Source of the DNA: Candidatus Dactylopiibacterium sp.
GTDB lineage: Bacteria; Pseudomonadota; Gammaproteobacteria; Burkholderiales; Rhodocyclaceae
Direction of reading: 5' to 3'
DNA: 64,000 nucleotides
Assembly (NCBI GenBank): GCA_031119555.1
Contig: JAVHXQ010000009.1
Location: forward strand, 1 to 64,000
Made by a program: the position numbers and the translations under genes. The notes under the pieces are model-generated. The model was not told the origin of the DNA. It worked only from the letters and a program-made list of their open reading frames with translations, and did no database searches. Positions 8,989 to 18,058 of the stretch are shown here, piece after piece. How positions within the stretch are numbered: the stretch's first letter is position 1; every line of letters starts with the position of its first letter.

Positions 8989-10293
8989 ATGGACACCTTC
9001 AGGCGCATCCTGTCGAGCCTGCGCGAGCTCGGCATCCACCCCGGCGACAGCGCCGAACACCGCATGCAGAAGGGGCTGCTCACCTTGCTGAGCCTGCTCT
9101 TCAGCGTGGTGGCCGGCGCCTGGCTGCTCGTCTACCGCATGGTCACGGATGAGTTGCCCCCGCTCCTGCCGCTCGCGATCGAACTCGTGATCCTGCTGAA
9201 CCTGCTGATCCACGCCGGGCGCGGCAACGTGGTGCTGTTCCGCCGCATCCTGGTCGCCACCCTGCTGTGCTTTCCGTTCGCGGCGCGCTGGCTCACGGGC
9301 GACTTCGCCTCGGCCTCCGGCCTCGTGCTGTGGGGCATGCTGGCGCCGATCACGGCGCTGCTCTGCCAGGCCCGGCGCGAATCGCTCGTCTGGTTCGCGC
9401 TCTACCTGGTGTTCGTGGTGCTCACGGAAATCGGCCGCCTGCCCGCCACGCCCGAGCACATCAGCTTGTCGCCGTCCCTGCTGAACCTCATGTTCACGCT
9501 CAACTTCGCGGCGCTGTCGACGGTGATCTACCTGTGCCTGCGCTTTGCCACGCACGAACGCGCACGCGTGCAGCGCATGCTGGAAATCGCTCACGCCGAA
9601 CTCGGACGCGAACAGGCACGCTCGGAGCAGCTGCTGCTCAACGTGCTGCCCGCCCCCATCGCCGAACGGCTCAAGCATTCCCACGCGCCGATCGCGGATG
9701 CCTGGCCCGACGTCTGCGTGATGTTCGCCGACATCGTGGGCTTCACTGATCTCGCCGCGGCGCACGCGCCGGACGACGTGTTCCGCCTGCTCAACCACGT
9801 TTTCAGTCATTTCGACGAGCTCGCCGAGCGCCACGGCCTCGAGAAGATCAAGACCATCGGCGACGCCTACATGGTGGCGGGGGGCCTGCATGCCGACGCA
9901 CAGGATGTCTGCGCCACGATGGCCGACCTGGCGCTGGAGATGCGCAGCTGGGTGCACCAGGATGGCCTCACGCGCCAGCACACGCTGCGCATCCGCGTGG
10001 GCATCGCCTACGGTCCGGTCGTGGCGGGCGTCGTGGGGCGGCGCAAATTCATCTACGACCTGTGGGGCGACACGGTGAATCTTGCGAGCCGGATCAGCTC
10101 GGAATGCCCGCCGGACACCATCCAGTGCGATGCCCGCACCTTTGCCCGCCTGAAATACCGTTACCTGTTCGAAGATCCCGTCACGCTGCGGCTGAAAGGC
10201 AAGGGCATGGTCAGCGTGTGGCGCCTGCTCGCGCGCAATCCGCTGCCCGTCACCGAGCCGCCGCTCGACCTGGACGTGAGCGGCACCGACTGA
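8989..10293 (+). CDS. class III adenylate cyclase with N-terminal multi-TM domain
   Basis: MFADIVGFTDLA, EKIKTIGDAYMVAGG (Lys), FIYDLWGDTVNLASRIS (Asp/Asn/Arg), a purine-specifying K/D pair typical of adenylyl cyclases; linker SEQLLLNVLPAPIAERLK. Confidence 0.92.
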   Translation: MDTFRRILSSLRELGIHPGDSAEHRMQKGLLTLLSLLFSVVAGAWLLVYRMVTDELPPLLPLAIELVILLNLLIHAGRGNVVLFRRILVATLLCFPFAARWLTGDFASASGLVLWGMLAPITALLCQARRESLVWFALYLVFVVLTEIGRLPATPEHISLSPSLLNLMFTLNFAALSTVIYLCLRFATHERARVQRMLEIAHAELGREQARSEQLLLNVLPAPIAERLKHSHAPIADAWPDVCVMFADIVGFTDLAAAHAPDDVFRLLNHVFSHFDELAERHGLEKIKTIGDAYMVAGGLHADAQDVCATMADLALEMRSWVHQDGLTRQHTLRIRVGIAYGPVVAGVVGRRKFIYDLWGDTVNLASRISSECPPDTIQCDARTFARLKYRYLFEDPVTLRLKGKGMVSVWRLLARNPLPVTEPPLDLDVSGTD

Positions 10294-10324
10294 GCCTCCG
10301 TTAACCCCGACGATCGTGCGGGCA

Positions 10325-10343
10325 GTCATGCCGTTGGCATGAC
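10325..10343. repeat. perfect inverted repeat GTCATGCC-gtt-GGCATGAC
   Basis: 8-bp perfect arms, 3-nt spacer, between the cyclase stop and the GTG of the pilin gene. Confidence 0.7.
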
Positions 10344-10439
10344 AGGGAACTTGCTACCGTCTTCCCACCCGGTCAGCAGCCGGCCGGCGCCGCGCGGGAA
10401 CCCTCTGCGCGCGGAACGCAGATCTCCAGGGAGGCTCCC

Positions 10440-11051
10440 GTGCATGCCCGTCATACCGGCTTCACCCTCGTTGAACTCGCCGTCGTGCTGATCATCATCG
10501 GACTGCTGCTGGGCGGCGTGCTGCAAGGCCAGGAACTCATCCACGGCGCCAAGGCAAAAGCCGTCGCCACCGACTTCCGCAACGTCACCACCATGCTCGC
10601 GGCCTATCAGGACCGCTTCCGCGCCCTGCCCGGCGACGATCGCGGCGCCGCCGCCCAGCTCGGGGCCACCACCTCCGGCAACGGCAACGGGCTCATCGAA
10701 GGCACCTGGGACAGTACCGCGCCGGCCGACGAATCCGCCCGCGCCTGGCAGCATCTGCGCCTGGCGAACCTTGCCAAGGGAGAACTGACACCGCCCGCGC
10801 CCGGCGACTGGGAGCCACACAACGCCGACGGCGGCCGCCTCGGGCTGCAGAGCACCACGCCCTTCCCGGGCATGCGCGGGCGCCTCTTCATCTGCCAGGG
10901 CGGCCTCTCGGGGCGTATCGCGCGGCAGGTGGACATGACGCTGGACGACGGCAAGCCCGACCAGGGCGCCATGCGTTTCGGCGCCGCGCTCGGTGCGGCC
11001 GCCAGCAACGTAGACGACGACGCAACCTACGTGGCATGCCTCAGCGCCTGA
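10440..11051 (+). CDS. type IV prepilin-like protein
   Basis: GTG start; TGFTLVELAVVLIIIGLLLGGVLQGQELI; C-terminal Cys residues and acidic ALPGDDRGAA loop. Confidence 0.85.
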   Translation: MHARHTGFTLVELAVVLIIIGLLLGGVLQGQELIHGAKAKAVATDFRNVTTMLAAYQDRFRALPGDDRGAAAQLGATTSGNGNGLIEGTWDSTAPADESARAWQHLRLANLAKGELTPPAPGDWEPHNADGGRLGLQSTTPFPGMRGRLFICQGGLSGRIARQVDMTLDDGKPDQGAMRFGAALGAAASNVDDDATYVACLSA

Positions 11052-11057
11052 GGCCGC

Positions 11058-13028
11058 TCAGGCGCCCTTGAGAAGCCGGTCCTCGGCGGCGGCGAGCGCG
11101 GCGGGCGCCCCGAGCAGCACCACGATGTCGCCATTCTCCAGACGCATGTCGGCCGCCGGATCGAGCCGGCGCTCACCGCGCCGGCGCACGGCGGCCACGC
11201 TGGCGCCGGTGTTCTCGAGTGCCAGCTCGCTGATGCAGCGCGACACCGCATGCGCCCCGGCCGGCAGCGAAACCGAATGCAGCCTCTCCTCGGGCGCATC
11301 GGCGGCCGGATTCACGTCCGACGCGCCCATGAAGAATCCACGCATGAGGGTGTAGCGCTGGGTGCGGATGTAACGCATGCGGCGGACCACGGTCGCGATC
11401 GGCGTGCCGATCAGCGTCAGCGTGTGCGTGGCAAGCATGATGCTCGTCTCCAGCATCTCGGGCACGACCTCGGCCGCCCCCTTGCGCATCAGGCGCTCCA
11501 TGTCGCGCTCGTCCTGCGAGCGCGCCACCACGGGAATGTCCGGACGCGCCGCGAGCACGTGATGCAGCACCTTGCTCGTCGCATGCTCGTCGTTGTAGGC
11601 CACCACGACCGCGCTCGCGCGCATGAGGCCGGCCGCGACCAGCGTCTCGTGGCGCGAAGAATCGCCGAACACGACCGGGTCCCCGGCGGCCGCGGCTTCC
11701 TGCACGCGGTCGGGGTCCAGATCGAGCGCCACGTAGCTGACCTGCTCGTTCTCGAGCAGGCGCGCGAGGTACTGCCCGGTACGGCCGTAGCCGCAGATGA
11801 TGACGTGACGATCCGTGGAGATGGCCTTCGCCGCCACGCGCGTGAGTTCCATCGAGCGCACCATCCACTCGGACGCGACGAAGCGCAGCACGATGCGGTC
11901 GCTGTACTGCACGATGAGCGGCGCGAGCAGCAGCGAGAGCACCATGGCCGCGATGACGAGCTGCATGACGGTGTTGGGAATCACGTCCACGCCCACCGCC
12001 AGCGTCAGCAGCACGAAGCCGAACTCCCCCGCCGCGCACAGCCACAGGCCCGCGCGCACGGCGGTGCCATCCTGCCCCTCGAGCCAGCGCGAGGCGCAGG
12101 CCACGACGGCAAACTTGAGCAGCAGGATGCCGGCCAGGATCAGCAGCACCCATTGCAGGTTGGCCACGATGGCGGCCACGTCGAGGAACATGCCGACCGT
12201 GACCATGAACAGCCCGAGCAGCACGTCGCGGAACGGCTTGATGTCTTCCTCGACCTCGATGCGGAACTCGGTTTCCGAGATCAGCATGCCCGCCAGGAAC
12301 GCCCCGAGCGCCATCGAGAGACCCGCCATCTCGGTGACCCACGACAGGCCCAGCGTGATGAACAGGATGTTCAGCATGAACAGCTCGGACGACTTGCGGC
12401 GCGCGACCATCGTGAACCAGCGCTTCATGAGCCGCTGACCCAGGAACAGCAGCAGCGCGAGCACGACCAGCGCCTTGAGCGCGGCCAGGCCCAGCGTCAG
12501 CCACAGCGCGTCGCCGGGACGCGAGAGCGCCGGGATCAGGATCAGCAGCGGCACCACGGCCAGATCCTGGAACAGCAGCACCCCGATGACCTGGCGCCCG
12601 TGCGGCGTCTCGAGCTCCATGCGATCCACGAGCAGCTTGGAGAGCATCGCGGTCGAGGACATCGAGATCACGCTCGCCACCGCGAAACTCGTTGCCCAGC
12701 CCAGTCCCAGCAGTTTGCAGACCGTGCCCACGATCACGATGCTGCCGATCACCTGCAGCGAGCCCAGCCCCAGCACGATGCGCTTCATGGCATAGAGCCG
12801 CGCCAGCGAGAACTCCAGCCCGATCGAGAACATCAGGAAGACCACGCCGAACTCGGCGAGGTAACGCGCCTGCTCACTGTCCGGCACCAGCCCCAGTGCG
12901 TTGGGGCCGAGTGCCGCGCCGACGACGAGGTAGGCAAGCACGGCGGGAAGATTGAAAGCGCGGAAGAGGGCAACCATGCAAACGGCTGCCGCCAGCAACA
13001 ACAGGACTACGGTGAAGGAGCCGTGCAT
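11058..13028 (-). CDS. KefB/KefC/YbaL-type cation:proton antiporter with TrkA-N domain
   Basis: MHGSFTVVLLLLAAAVCMVALFRAFNLPAVLAYLVVGAALGPNALGL; RHVIICGYGRTGQYLARLLENEQ; C-terminal TrkA-C-like region. Confidence 0.9.
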   Translation of the reverse strand: MHGSFTVVLLLLAAAVCMVALFRAFNLPAVLAYLVVGAALGPNALGLVPDSEQARYLAEFGVVFLMFSIGLEFSLARLYAMKRIVLGLGSLQVIGSIVIVGTVCKLLGLGWATSFAVASVISMSSTAMLSKLLVDRMELETPHGRQVIGVLLFQDLAVVPLLILIPALSRPGDALWLTLGLAALKALVVLALLLFLGQRLMKRWFTMVARRKSSELFMLNILFITLGLSWVTEMAGLSMALGAFLAGMLISETEFRIEVEEDIKPFRDVLLGLFMVTVGMFLDVAAIVANLQWVLLILAGILLLKFAVVACASRWLEGQDGTAVRAGLWLCAAGEFGFVLLTLAVGVDVIPNTVMQLVIAAMVLSLLLAPLIVQYSDRIVLRFVASEWMVRSMELTRVAAKAISTDRHVIICGYGRTGQYLARLLENEQVSYVALDLDPDRVQEAAAAGDPVVFGDSSRHETLVAAGLMRASAVVVAYNDEHATSKVLHHVLAARPDIPVVARSQDERDMERLMRKGAAEVVPEMLETSIMLATHTLTLIGTPIATVVRRMRYIRTQRYTLMRGFFMGASDVNPAADAPEERLHSVSLPAGAHAVSRCISELALENTGASVAAVRRRGERRLDPAADMRLENGDIVVLLGAPAALAAAEDRLLKGA

Positions 13029-13121
13029 GAACGATTCACGTGTGCCGCAGGCCTGAAGCAGGCAAGCGGGCCGATGGATGGCTTTGTTATACTCGCCCAC
13101 CAGTCTAACCGCAGCCTGCCC

Positions 13122-14126
13122 ATGAGCCCAACATCCCAGACGAGCGCGAGCCTTCGCTCCCCCGCCGCGACCCTCGAAACGGCAAGGCGCGTGCTCGCCA
13201 TTGAGGCTGCCGCGGTCAGCGCATTGAGTGAGCGCCTCGGGCCCGATTTCGTGCGGGCCACCGAGCTCATCCTCGCCGCGCGCGGCCGGGTCATCGTCAG
13301 CGGCGTCGGCAAGTCCGGCCATATCGCCCGCAAGATCGCGGCCACCATGTCGAGCACCGGCACCCCCGCCTATTTCGTTCATCCAGGCGAAGCCGCGCAC
13401 GGCGACCTCGGCATGATCCAGCCCGGCGACGTGCTGATCGCCCTGTCGAATTCCGGCACCGCCGAAGAGCTGCTGGTGATCGTTCCACTCATCAAGCGCA
13501 TGGGCGCCAGCATGATCGCACTGACGGGGCGCGACGATTCGCCCCTCGCACGGCTGGCCGACGCGCACCTGAACACCGGCGTGGCCGAGGAAGCCTGCCC
13601 GCTCAACCTCGCGCCGACCGCCAGCACCACCGCCACCCTCGCCATGGGCGACGCGCTGGCCGTGGCCCTGCTCGAAGCACGCGGCTTCGGCCCCGAGGAT
13701 TTCGCGCGCTCGCATCCCGGTGGCGCCCTGGGGCGGCGCCTGCTCACCCGCGTGCGCGACATCATGCGCACGGGCGAGGCGATCCCGCGCGTCGCGCTCG
13801 ACGCGAGCTTCGGCGAAGCGCTGCTCGAAATCTCGCGCAAGGGTCTGGGCATGACCGCCATCGTCGATGCCGAAGGCCGCGTTGCCGGCATCTTCACGGA
13901 CGGCGATCTGCGCCGCCTGCTGGAACGCGGGCCCGATATCCAGCGTCTACGCATCGCCGACGTGATGCATCGCGAGCCGCGCAACATCGGCGCCGACGCG
14001 CTTGCCGTGGAGGCCGCCGAACTCATGGATCGTCATCGCATCAGCCAGGTCCTCGTGGTCGATGAAGCCCGGCAGCTCATCGGCGCGCTCAACACCCACG
14101 ATCTGCTCAACGCGAAAGTGATCTGA
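13122..14126 (+). CDS. kdsD: D-arabinose 5-phosphate isomerase (SIS + CBS domains)
   Basis: GRVIVSGVGKSGHIARKIAATMSSTGTPAYFVHPGEAAHGDLGMI; paired CBS repeats; next to kdsC. Confidence 0.95.
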   Translation: MSPTSQTSASLRSPAATLETARRVLAIEAAAVSALSERLGPDFVRATELILAARGRVIVSGVGKSGHIARKIAATMSSTGTPAYFVHPGEAAHGDLGMIQPGDVLIALSNSGTAEELLVIVPLIKRMGASMIALTGRDDSPLARLADAHLNTGVAEEACPLNLAPTASTTATLAMGDALAVALLEARGFGPEDFARSHPGGALGRRLLTRVRDIMRTGEAIPRVALDASFGEALLEISRKGLGMTAIVDAEGRVAGIFTDGDLRRLLERGPDIQRLRIADVMHREPRNIGADALAVEAAELMDRHRISQVLVVDEARQLIGALNTHDLLNAKVI

Positions 14127-14662
14127 TGACCGTTTCACCCCAAGCCCGCGCCCAGGCCGCGACGCTGCGCCTCATGGCCTTCGACGTCGACGGCGTGCTG
14201 ACCACCGGCGACCTCTATTTCACGCCCGCTGGCGACGAGATCAAGGTGTTTTCCAGCCTCGACGGCCATGGTCTCAAGATGCTGCAGGAGGCCGGCATCG
14301 AAGTCGCGATCATCACCGGGCGCAAATCCGCGATGGTCGAACACCGCGCCGAAAACCTCGGCATCCGGCACCTCTTCCAGGGCGTGGCCGACAAACGCGC
14401 GGCGCTCGCGGCGCTCTGCGGCGAGCTCGGCCTCACGACCCGGCAAGCCGGCTACATGGGCGACGACGTCGTCGACCTGCCCATCCTGCGCAGTTGCGGC
14501 TTCTCCGCCACGGTTGCCGACGGCCACCCCTTCGTGCGTCAGCACGTCGGCTTCATCAGCACGCTGGGGGGCGGACGCGGCGCCGCGCGCGAAGTCTGCG
14601 ACTTCATCCTCGCCGCGCAAGACCGGCTCGACGCGCTGCACGCCGCCTATCTCGAAAAATGA
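14126..14662 (+). CDS. kdsC: 3-deoxy-D-manno-octulosonate 8-phosphate phosphatase
   Basis: LMAFDVDGVLTTGDLYFTPAGDEIKVFSSLDGHGLKML; GYMGDDVVDLPIL (HAD family). Confidence 0.96.
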   Translation: MTVSPQARAQAATLRLMAFDVDGVLTTGDLYFTPAGDEIKVFSSLDGHGLKMLQEAGIEVAIITGRKSAMVEHRAENLGIRHLFQGVADKRAALAALCGELGLTTRQAGYMGDDVVDLPILRSCGFSATVADGHPFVRQHVGFISTLGGGRGAAREVCDFILAAQDRLDALHAAYLEK

Positions 14663-15234
14663 AACGCGTCACCTCCTTCTTCCCCTTGCTGATCGTGGCG
14701 CTGCTGGCGATGGCGAGCTTCTGGCTGCAATACGTCGTGAGCAACGAGAACCGCACCGGGCTGGGCGGCGACCGTCACGATCCGGACGCGATCGTGCACG
14801 ACTTCTCCATCACGCGCTTCGACACCACGGGGCAGAAGCGTTCCAGTCTGCAGGCCGAGCGCCTCACGCACTTCCCCGACACCGACAGCTCGGATCTGCT
14901 CGCCCCCAAGATCACCTTCCTCAACAAGGACGGCCGCACGACGACCTTCGTCAGCGAGACGGCCGTCGCCAACAACCGGGACCGCACCGTGCTGATGCTG
15001 GGCAAGGTCCGCGGCCATACCCCGGCCAGCGGCGGCCAGACCGAACAGACCCTCCTCAGCGACGAGCTCGAGGTTCTCGTCGACGACGAAATCGGCCGCA
15101 CCCGCCAGCCCGTGACCTTCCTGCAAGGGGCCAGCCGGCTCGACGGCATCGGCGCGGAATGGAACAACATCACCGGGCAGCTGCGCCTGCAGAGCCATGT
15201 CCGCGCCACGATCCGGCGTCAGCCCGGCCAATGA
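14659..15234 (+). CDS. lptC: LPS export ABC transporter periplasmic protein LptC
   Basis: ATG 14659; single TM then DAIVHDFSITRFDTTGQKRSSLQAERLTHFPDTDSSDLLAPKI. Confidence 0.9.
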   Translation: MKRVTSFFPLLIVALLAMASFWLQYVVSNENRTGLGGDRHDPDAIVHDFSITRFDTTGQKRSSLQAERLTHFPDTDSSDLLAPKITFLNKDGRTTTFVSETAVANNRDRTVLMLGKVRGHTPASGGQTEQTLLSDELEVLVDDEIGRTRQPVTFLQGASRLDGIGAEWNNITGQLRLQSHVRATIRRQPGQ

Positions 15235-15262
15235 ATCCCTGTCAAGAAAAAGAATCCACGCC

Positions 15263-15835
15263 ATGTCTACACACCGACTGACCGCCATCGCCCTGCTGCT
15301 CGCCACGCTCCTGCCGGGCGCCGCGCTCGCCGAGCGGGCCGACCGCGACAAGCCCGTCACGATCGAATCCGATCGCCTCAACGTCGACGACCGCAACAAG
15401 GTCCAGATTTTTGAAGGCAAGGTGCGCCTGACCCAGGGCACGCTCGTGATCCGCGCCGAACGCCTGGTCGTCACGCAGGATGCCGAAGGCTTCCAGAAGG
15501 GCGTCGCGACGGGGGGCGACGGTGGCCTCGCGCGCTTCCGCCAGAAGCGCGAAGGACGCAACGACTACATCGAAGGCGAAGCGGAACGCATTGAGTACGA
15601 CGGCCGCAGCGACAAGGCCCGCCTCTTCAATCGCGCGATGACGCGCAGCGGCCAGGACGAAACACGCGGCCAGTACATCGAATACGATGGCTATACCGAA
15701 CAGTACGTCGTGACCAACGGCCCCAATGCCAGCGTCGCGAAGACTTCCGACCAGCGTGTCGTGACGACCATCTTCCCCAAGGCCGCGCGCAGCGCCCCGG
15801 CGGCGGCCTCCGCGCCAGCCCCCGCCCGCCCCTGA
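15263..15835 (+). CDS. lptA: LPS transport periplasmic protein LptA
   Basis: Signal peptide; DKPVTIESDRLNVDDRNKVQIFEGKVRLTQGTLVIRAERLVV; after lptC. Confidence 0.93.
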   Translation: MSTHRLTAIALLLATLLPGAALAERADRDKPVTIESDRLNVDDRNKVQIFEGKVRLTQGTLVIRAERLVVTQDAEGFQKGVATGGDGGLARFRQKREGRNDYIEGEAERIEYDGRSDKARLFNRAMTRSGQDETRGQYIEYDGYTEQYVVTNGPNASVAKTSDQRVVTTIFPKAARSAPAAASAPAPARP

Positions 15836-16087
15836 ACGGCACGTTCCCCCGCTCCCGGCCCTGGCTGCGGGGGGGGCTTCCCGCTGCGCCCGCCTGATGC
15901 GCGGGCAGCGCCTCCGCGACAGCGCGCCCCCGGGGCCCGCCCGAAGACCCGTGTGCCTGGTCCTGAGTTCTTTCCGCGCCCCTGCCCGCCCGGGCAGGTC
16001 GTCCGCCCGAAGTGCTCTGTGCCACGCTTCCCGGCGTGCCACGCGTGGCCCTGGGCATCGGGGACCGATATTCACGGCAAATCCCGC

Positions 16088-16115
16088 TTGACCCCCGAAT
16101 CGCGCCTCCTATAAT
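16088..16115 (+). promoter_or_regulatory. sigma70-type promoter for phasin gene
   Basis: TTGACC (16088-16093), 16-bp spacer, TATAAT (16110-16115), about 78 bp upstream of ATG 16193. Confidence 0.75.
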
Positions 16116-16192
16116 TGCGTTTGTGCAGCGCAGCAATTCTGCTGACGCCGACCACTCTTACATGACGCTGCATCCGCACACTGGAGACCAAA

Positions 16193-16747
16193 ATGTCCTT
16201 TTCCGATCAATTCACTGGCGCCAACAAAGCCTCCATTGAAGCCGCCTTGACCTTCGCCAACAGCGCGTTTGCAAGTGCAGAAAAACTGGCGACGCTGAAC
16301 CTCAACACGGCGCGCAACCTGCTCGAGGACAGCGTGAGCCACACCAAGAACCTGCTGGCCGCCAAGGACGTGCAGGAATTCGTTTCCCTGCAATCCGCCG
16401 CCGTCCAGCCGGCCCTCGAGAAGTTCGTGAGCTATGGCCGCGGCGTCTATGAAATCGCGGCCGCCGCCCAGGAAGACCTGAGCCGCGTCGTGGAGAGCCA
16501 GGTTTCCGAAACCAGCAAGAACGTTTCCGCCGTCCTCGACAAGGCCGCCCGCTCCGCTCCGGCCGGCTCCGACGTTGCCGTTGCCGCCGTCAAGTCCGCA
16601 CTGGCCGCCGCGAACACGGCCTATGACAGCATCAACAAGGCCGCCCGCCAGGTTGCCGAGCTGACCGAAGCCAACGTCTCGGCCGCCACGCAAGCCACGG
16701 TCAAGGCCGTGGGCGGTGCCGCCACGCGGGCCAAGAAAGTCGCCTGA
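16193..16747 (+). CDS. phaP: phasin family protein (polyhydroxyalkanoate granule-associated)
   Basis: MSFSDQFTGANKASIEAALTFANSAFASAEKLATLNLNTARNLLEDSVSHTKNLLAAKDVQEFVSLQ. Confidence 0.93.
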   Translation: MSFSDQFTGANKASIEAALTFANSAFASAEKLATLNLNTARNLLEDSVSHTKNLLAAKDVQEFVSLQSAAVQPALEKFVSYGRGVYEIAAAAQEDLSRVVESQVSETSKNVSAVLDKAARSAPAGSDVAVAAVKSALAAANTAYDSINKAARQVAELTEANVSAATQATVKAVGGAATRAKKVA

Positions 16748-16787
16748 CCCCCCTCATCGGGCCCCGGCAGCACACGCCGGGCTTTTA

Positions 16788-16818
16788 ACCCGCAGCCCGC
16801 AACGGCTGCGGGTTTTTT
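16788..16818 (+). terminator. rho-independent terminator after phasin gene
   Basis: acccgcagcc-cgcaac-ggctgcgggtttttt. Confidence 0.85.
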
Positions 16819-16867
16819 ATCGTCTGCCGCTCTGCGCCCGCACCCGGCGCCGCGCCCGCCGGACAAA

Positions 16868-16895
16868 CAAAAAGGGCAGCCCGAAGGCTGCCCTT
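16868..16895 (-). terminator. rho-independent terminator after porin gene
   Basis: Minus strand AAGGGCAGCCTTCGGGCTGCCCTTTTTG hairpin with T-run. Confidence 0.85.
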
Positions 16896-16921
16896 GAATT
16901 GCCGATCGTTCAGGGAACGGA

Positions 16922-18058
16922 TCAGAATTCCTTCATGATGCCGACGCGAACGGTACGGGAATCCACCTTGCTCAGGTTGCCCGTGAAGTTCGTGCCCGAA
17001 CCAACGTACTTGCCGCCGGTAACGGTTTCGTTGCGGTCGAAGTCCTGCTTCGCGACGCTGGCGTACACTTGCACGCTCTTGCTCAGGAAGTAGGAGCCGC
17101 CCACCATCAGGCCACGGCCGCTGTTACGCGAACCGGTCAGGTCGTTCAGGTGGGAGATGCCCACGCCGACTTCGGCCTTGCCGTTGAAGTTGTAGGACAC
17201 GACGAAGTTGGTGTTCTTTTCGTCGAATGCGCCACCGGCTTCAGCGGCGTTGTAGCCACGGTAGGTGTTGTAGTTGGCCGACAGCTTCAGGTTCTTGTTG
17301 CCGGGGATCGGACGCAGGTTGATGTAGGTGTGCGTGAAGATCATGCCGTCCTTGGCAGCGCCGGTGGTGGTCGGCGTGCGGCGGGAGTAGTCGATACCCC
17401 AGTCCAGCAGACCATCCAGCACGACACCTTCGTTACCGGCCACGAACACGTCGCCCGAACCGGAGCCGTCCACGTTGCTGGCACCCGACTTGCGTTGGTC
17501 GCCGAAGGCATAGGTGCCCTTGAACAGGGTCTTGACCGGGCCGATCGTGAGGACCGGGCTCCAGTAGGACGTGTTGCGGTTGGTCAGGGACTCTTCGCGC
17601 AGTTGCGAAACGCCCCACTTGACCATTTCCGTGTCCTTCGGGTTCACCATGTACGGCTTTTCGGCCAGCTTGTAGTCGTTGGACATCAGGTTGGCCACAC
17701 CCCATTGCAGCGTGCCGAAGGGGGTCGTGAAAGCCATGGCCTTCTTGTCGTTCGAAGCCAGGCCGGTCTTGCCTTCGTGAACGTTGCCGAAGCGGATGTC
17801 GTAGTCGACACGGATGTCGTAGCCCTTGGCGATCTGCTCACGGGCGCCCACGGTCACGCGGGTCGTGGAGTTGCAGCCGTCGCGCTGCACTTCGGTCGTC
17901 TTGCCGCCGGCGGACGCGCCGTTGGCGGCGTCAACGTTGGCAGCCTTCGAGAATTCGTAGCAAGCATCGAACTTGCCACCAAGGGTCACGGAAGTTTGGG
18001 CGAAAGCTGCGCCCGACATCAGGCCAGCAACGGCCAGGGCAATCATTTTCTTCTGCAT
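16922..18058 (-). CDS. Gram-negative (betaproteobacterial) porin
   Basis: MQKKMIALAVAGLMSGAAFAQTSVTLGGKFDACYEF; C-terminus RTVRVGIMKEF with terminal Phe; repeated beta-strand pattern. Confidence 0.93.
   Translation of the reverse strand: MQKKMIALAVAGLMSGAAFAQTSVTLGGKFDACYEFSKAANVDAANGASAGGKTTEVQRDGCNSTTRVTVGAREQIAKGYDIRVDYDIRFGNVHEGKTGLASNDKKAMAFTTPFGTLQWGVANLMSNDYKLAEKPYMVNPKDTEMVKWGVSQLREESLTNRNTSYWSPVLTIGPVKTLFKGTYAFGDQRKSGASNVDGSGSGDVFVAGNEGVVLDGLLDWGIDYSRRTPTTTGAAKDGMIFTHTYINLRPIPGNKNLKLSANYNTYRGYNAAEAGGAFDEKNTNFVVSYNFNGKAEVGVGISHLNDLTGSRNSGRGLMVGGSYFLSKSVQVYASVAKQDFDRNETVTGGKYVGSGTNFTGNLSKVDSRTVRVGIMKEF

Noticed and set aside
7420-10329. 969-aa minus-strand ORF
   Set aside because: Antisense to the prepilin and adenylate cyclase genes; composition is His/Gln/Arg/Glu/Ala-rich with no motif. 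Mirror-frame artefact.
10334-10360. Possible sigma54 promoter TTGGCATGACAGGGAACTTGCTA upstream of the pilin gene
   Set aside because: GG and GC elements are 15 nt apart instead of the required 10, so the -24/-12 spacing fails.
15869-15876. G8 homopolymer as a possible phase-variation tract
   Set aside because: Lies in a non-coding gap over 200 bp from the phaP promoter, not positioned to alter a frame or promoter spacing.
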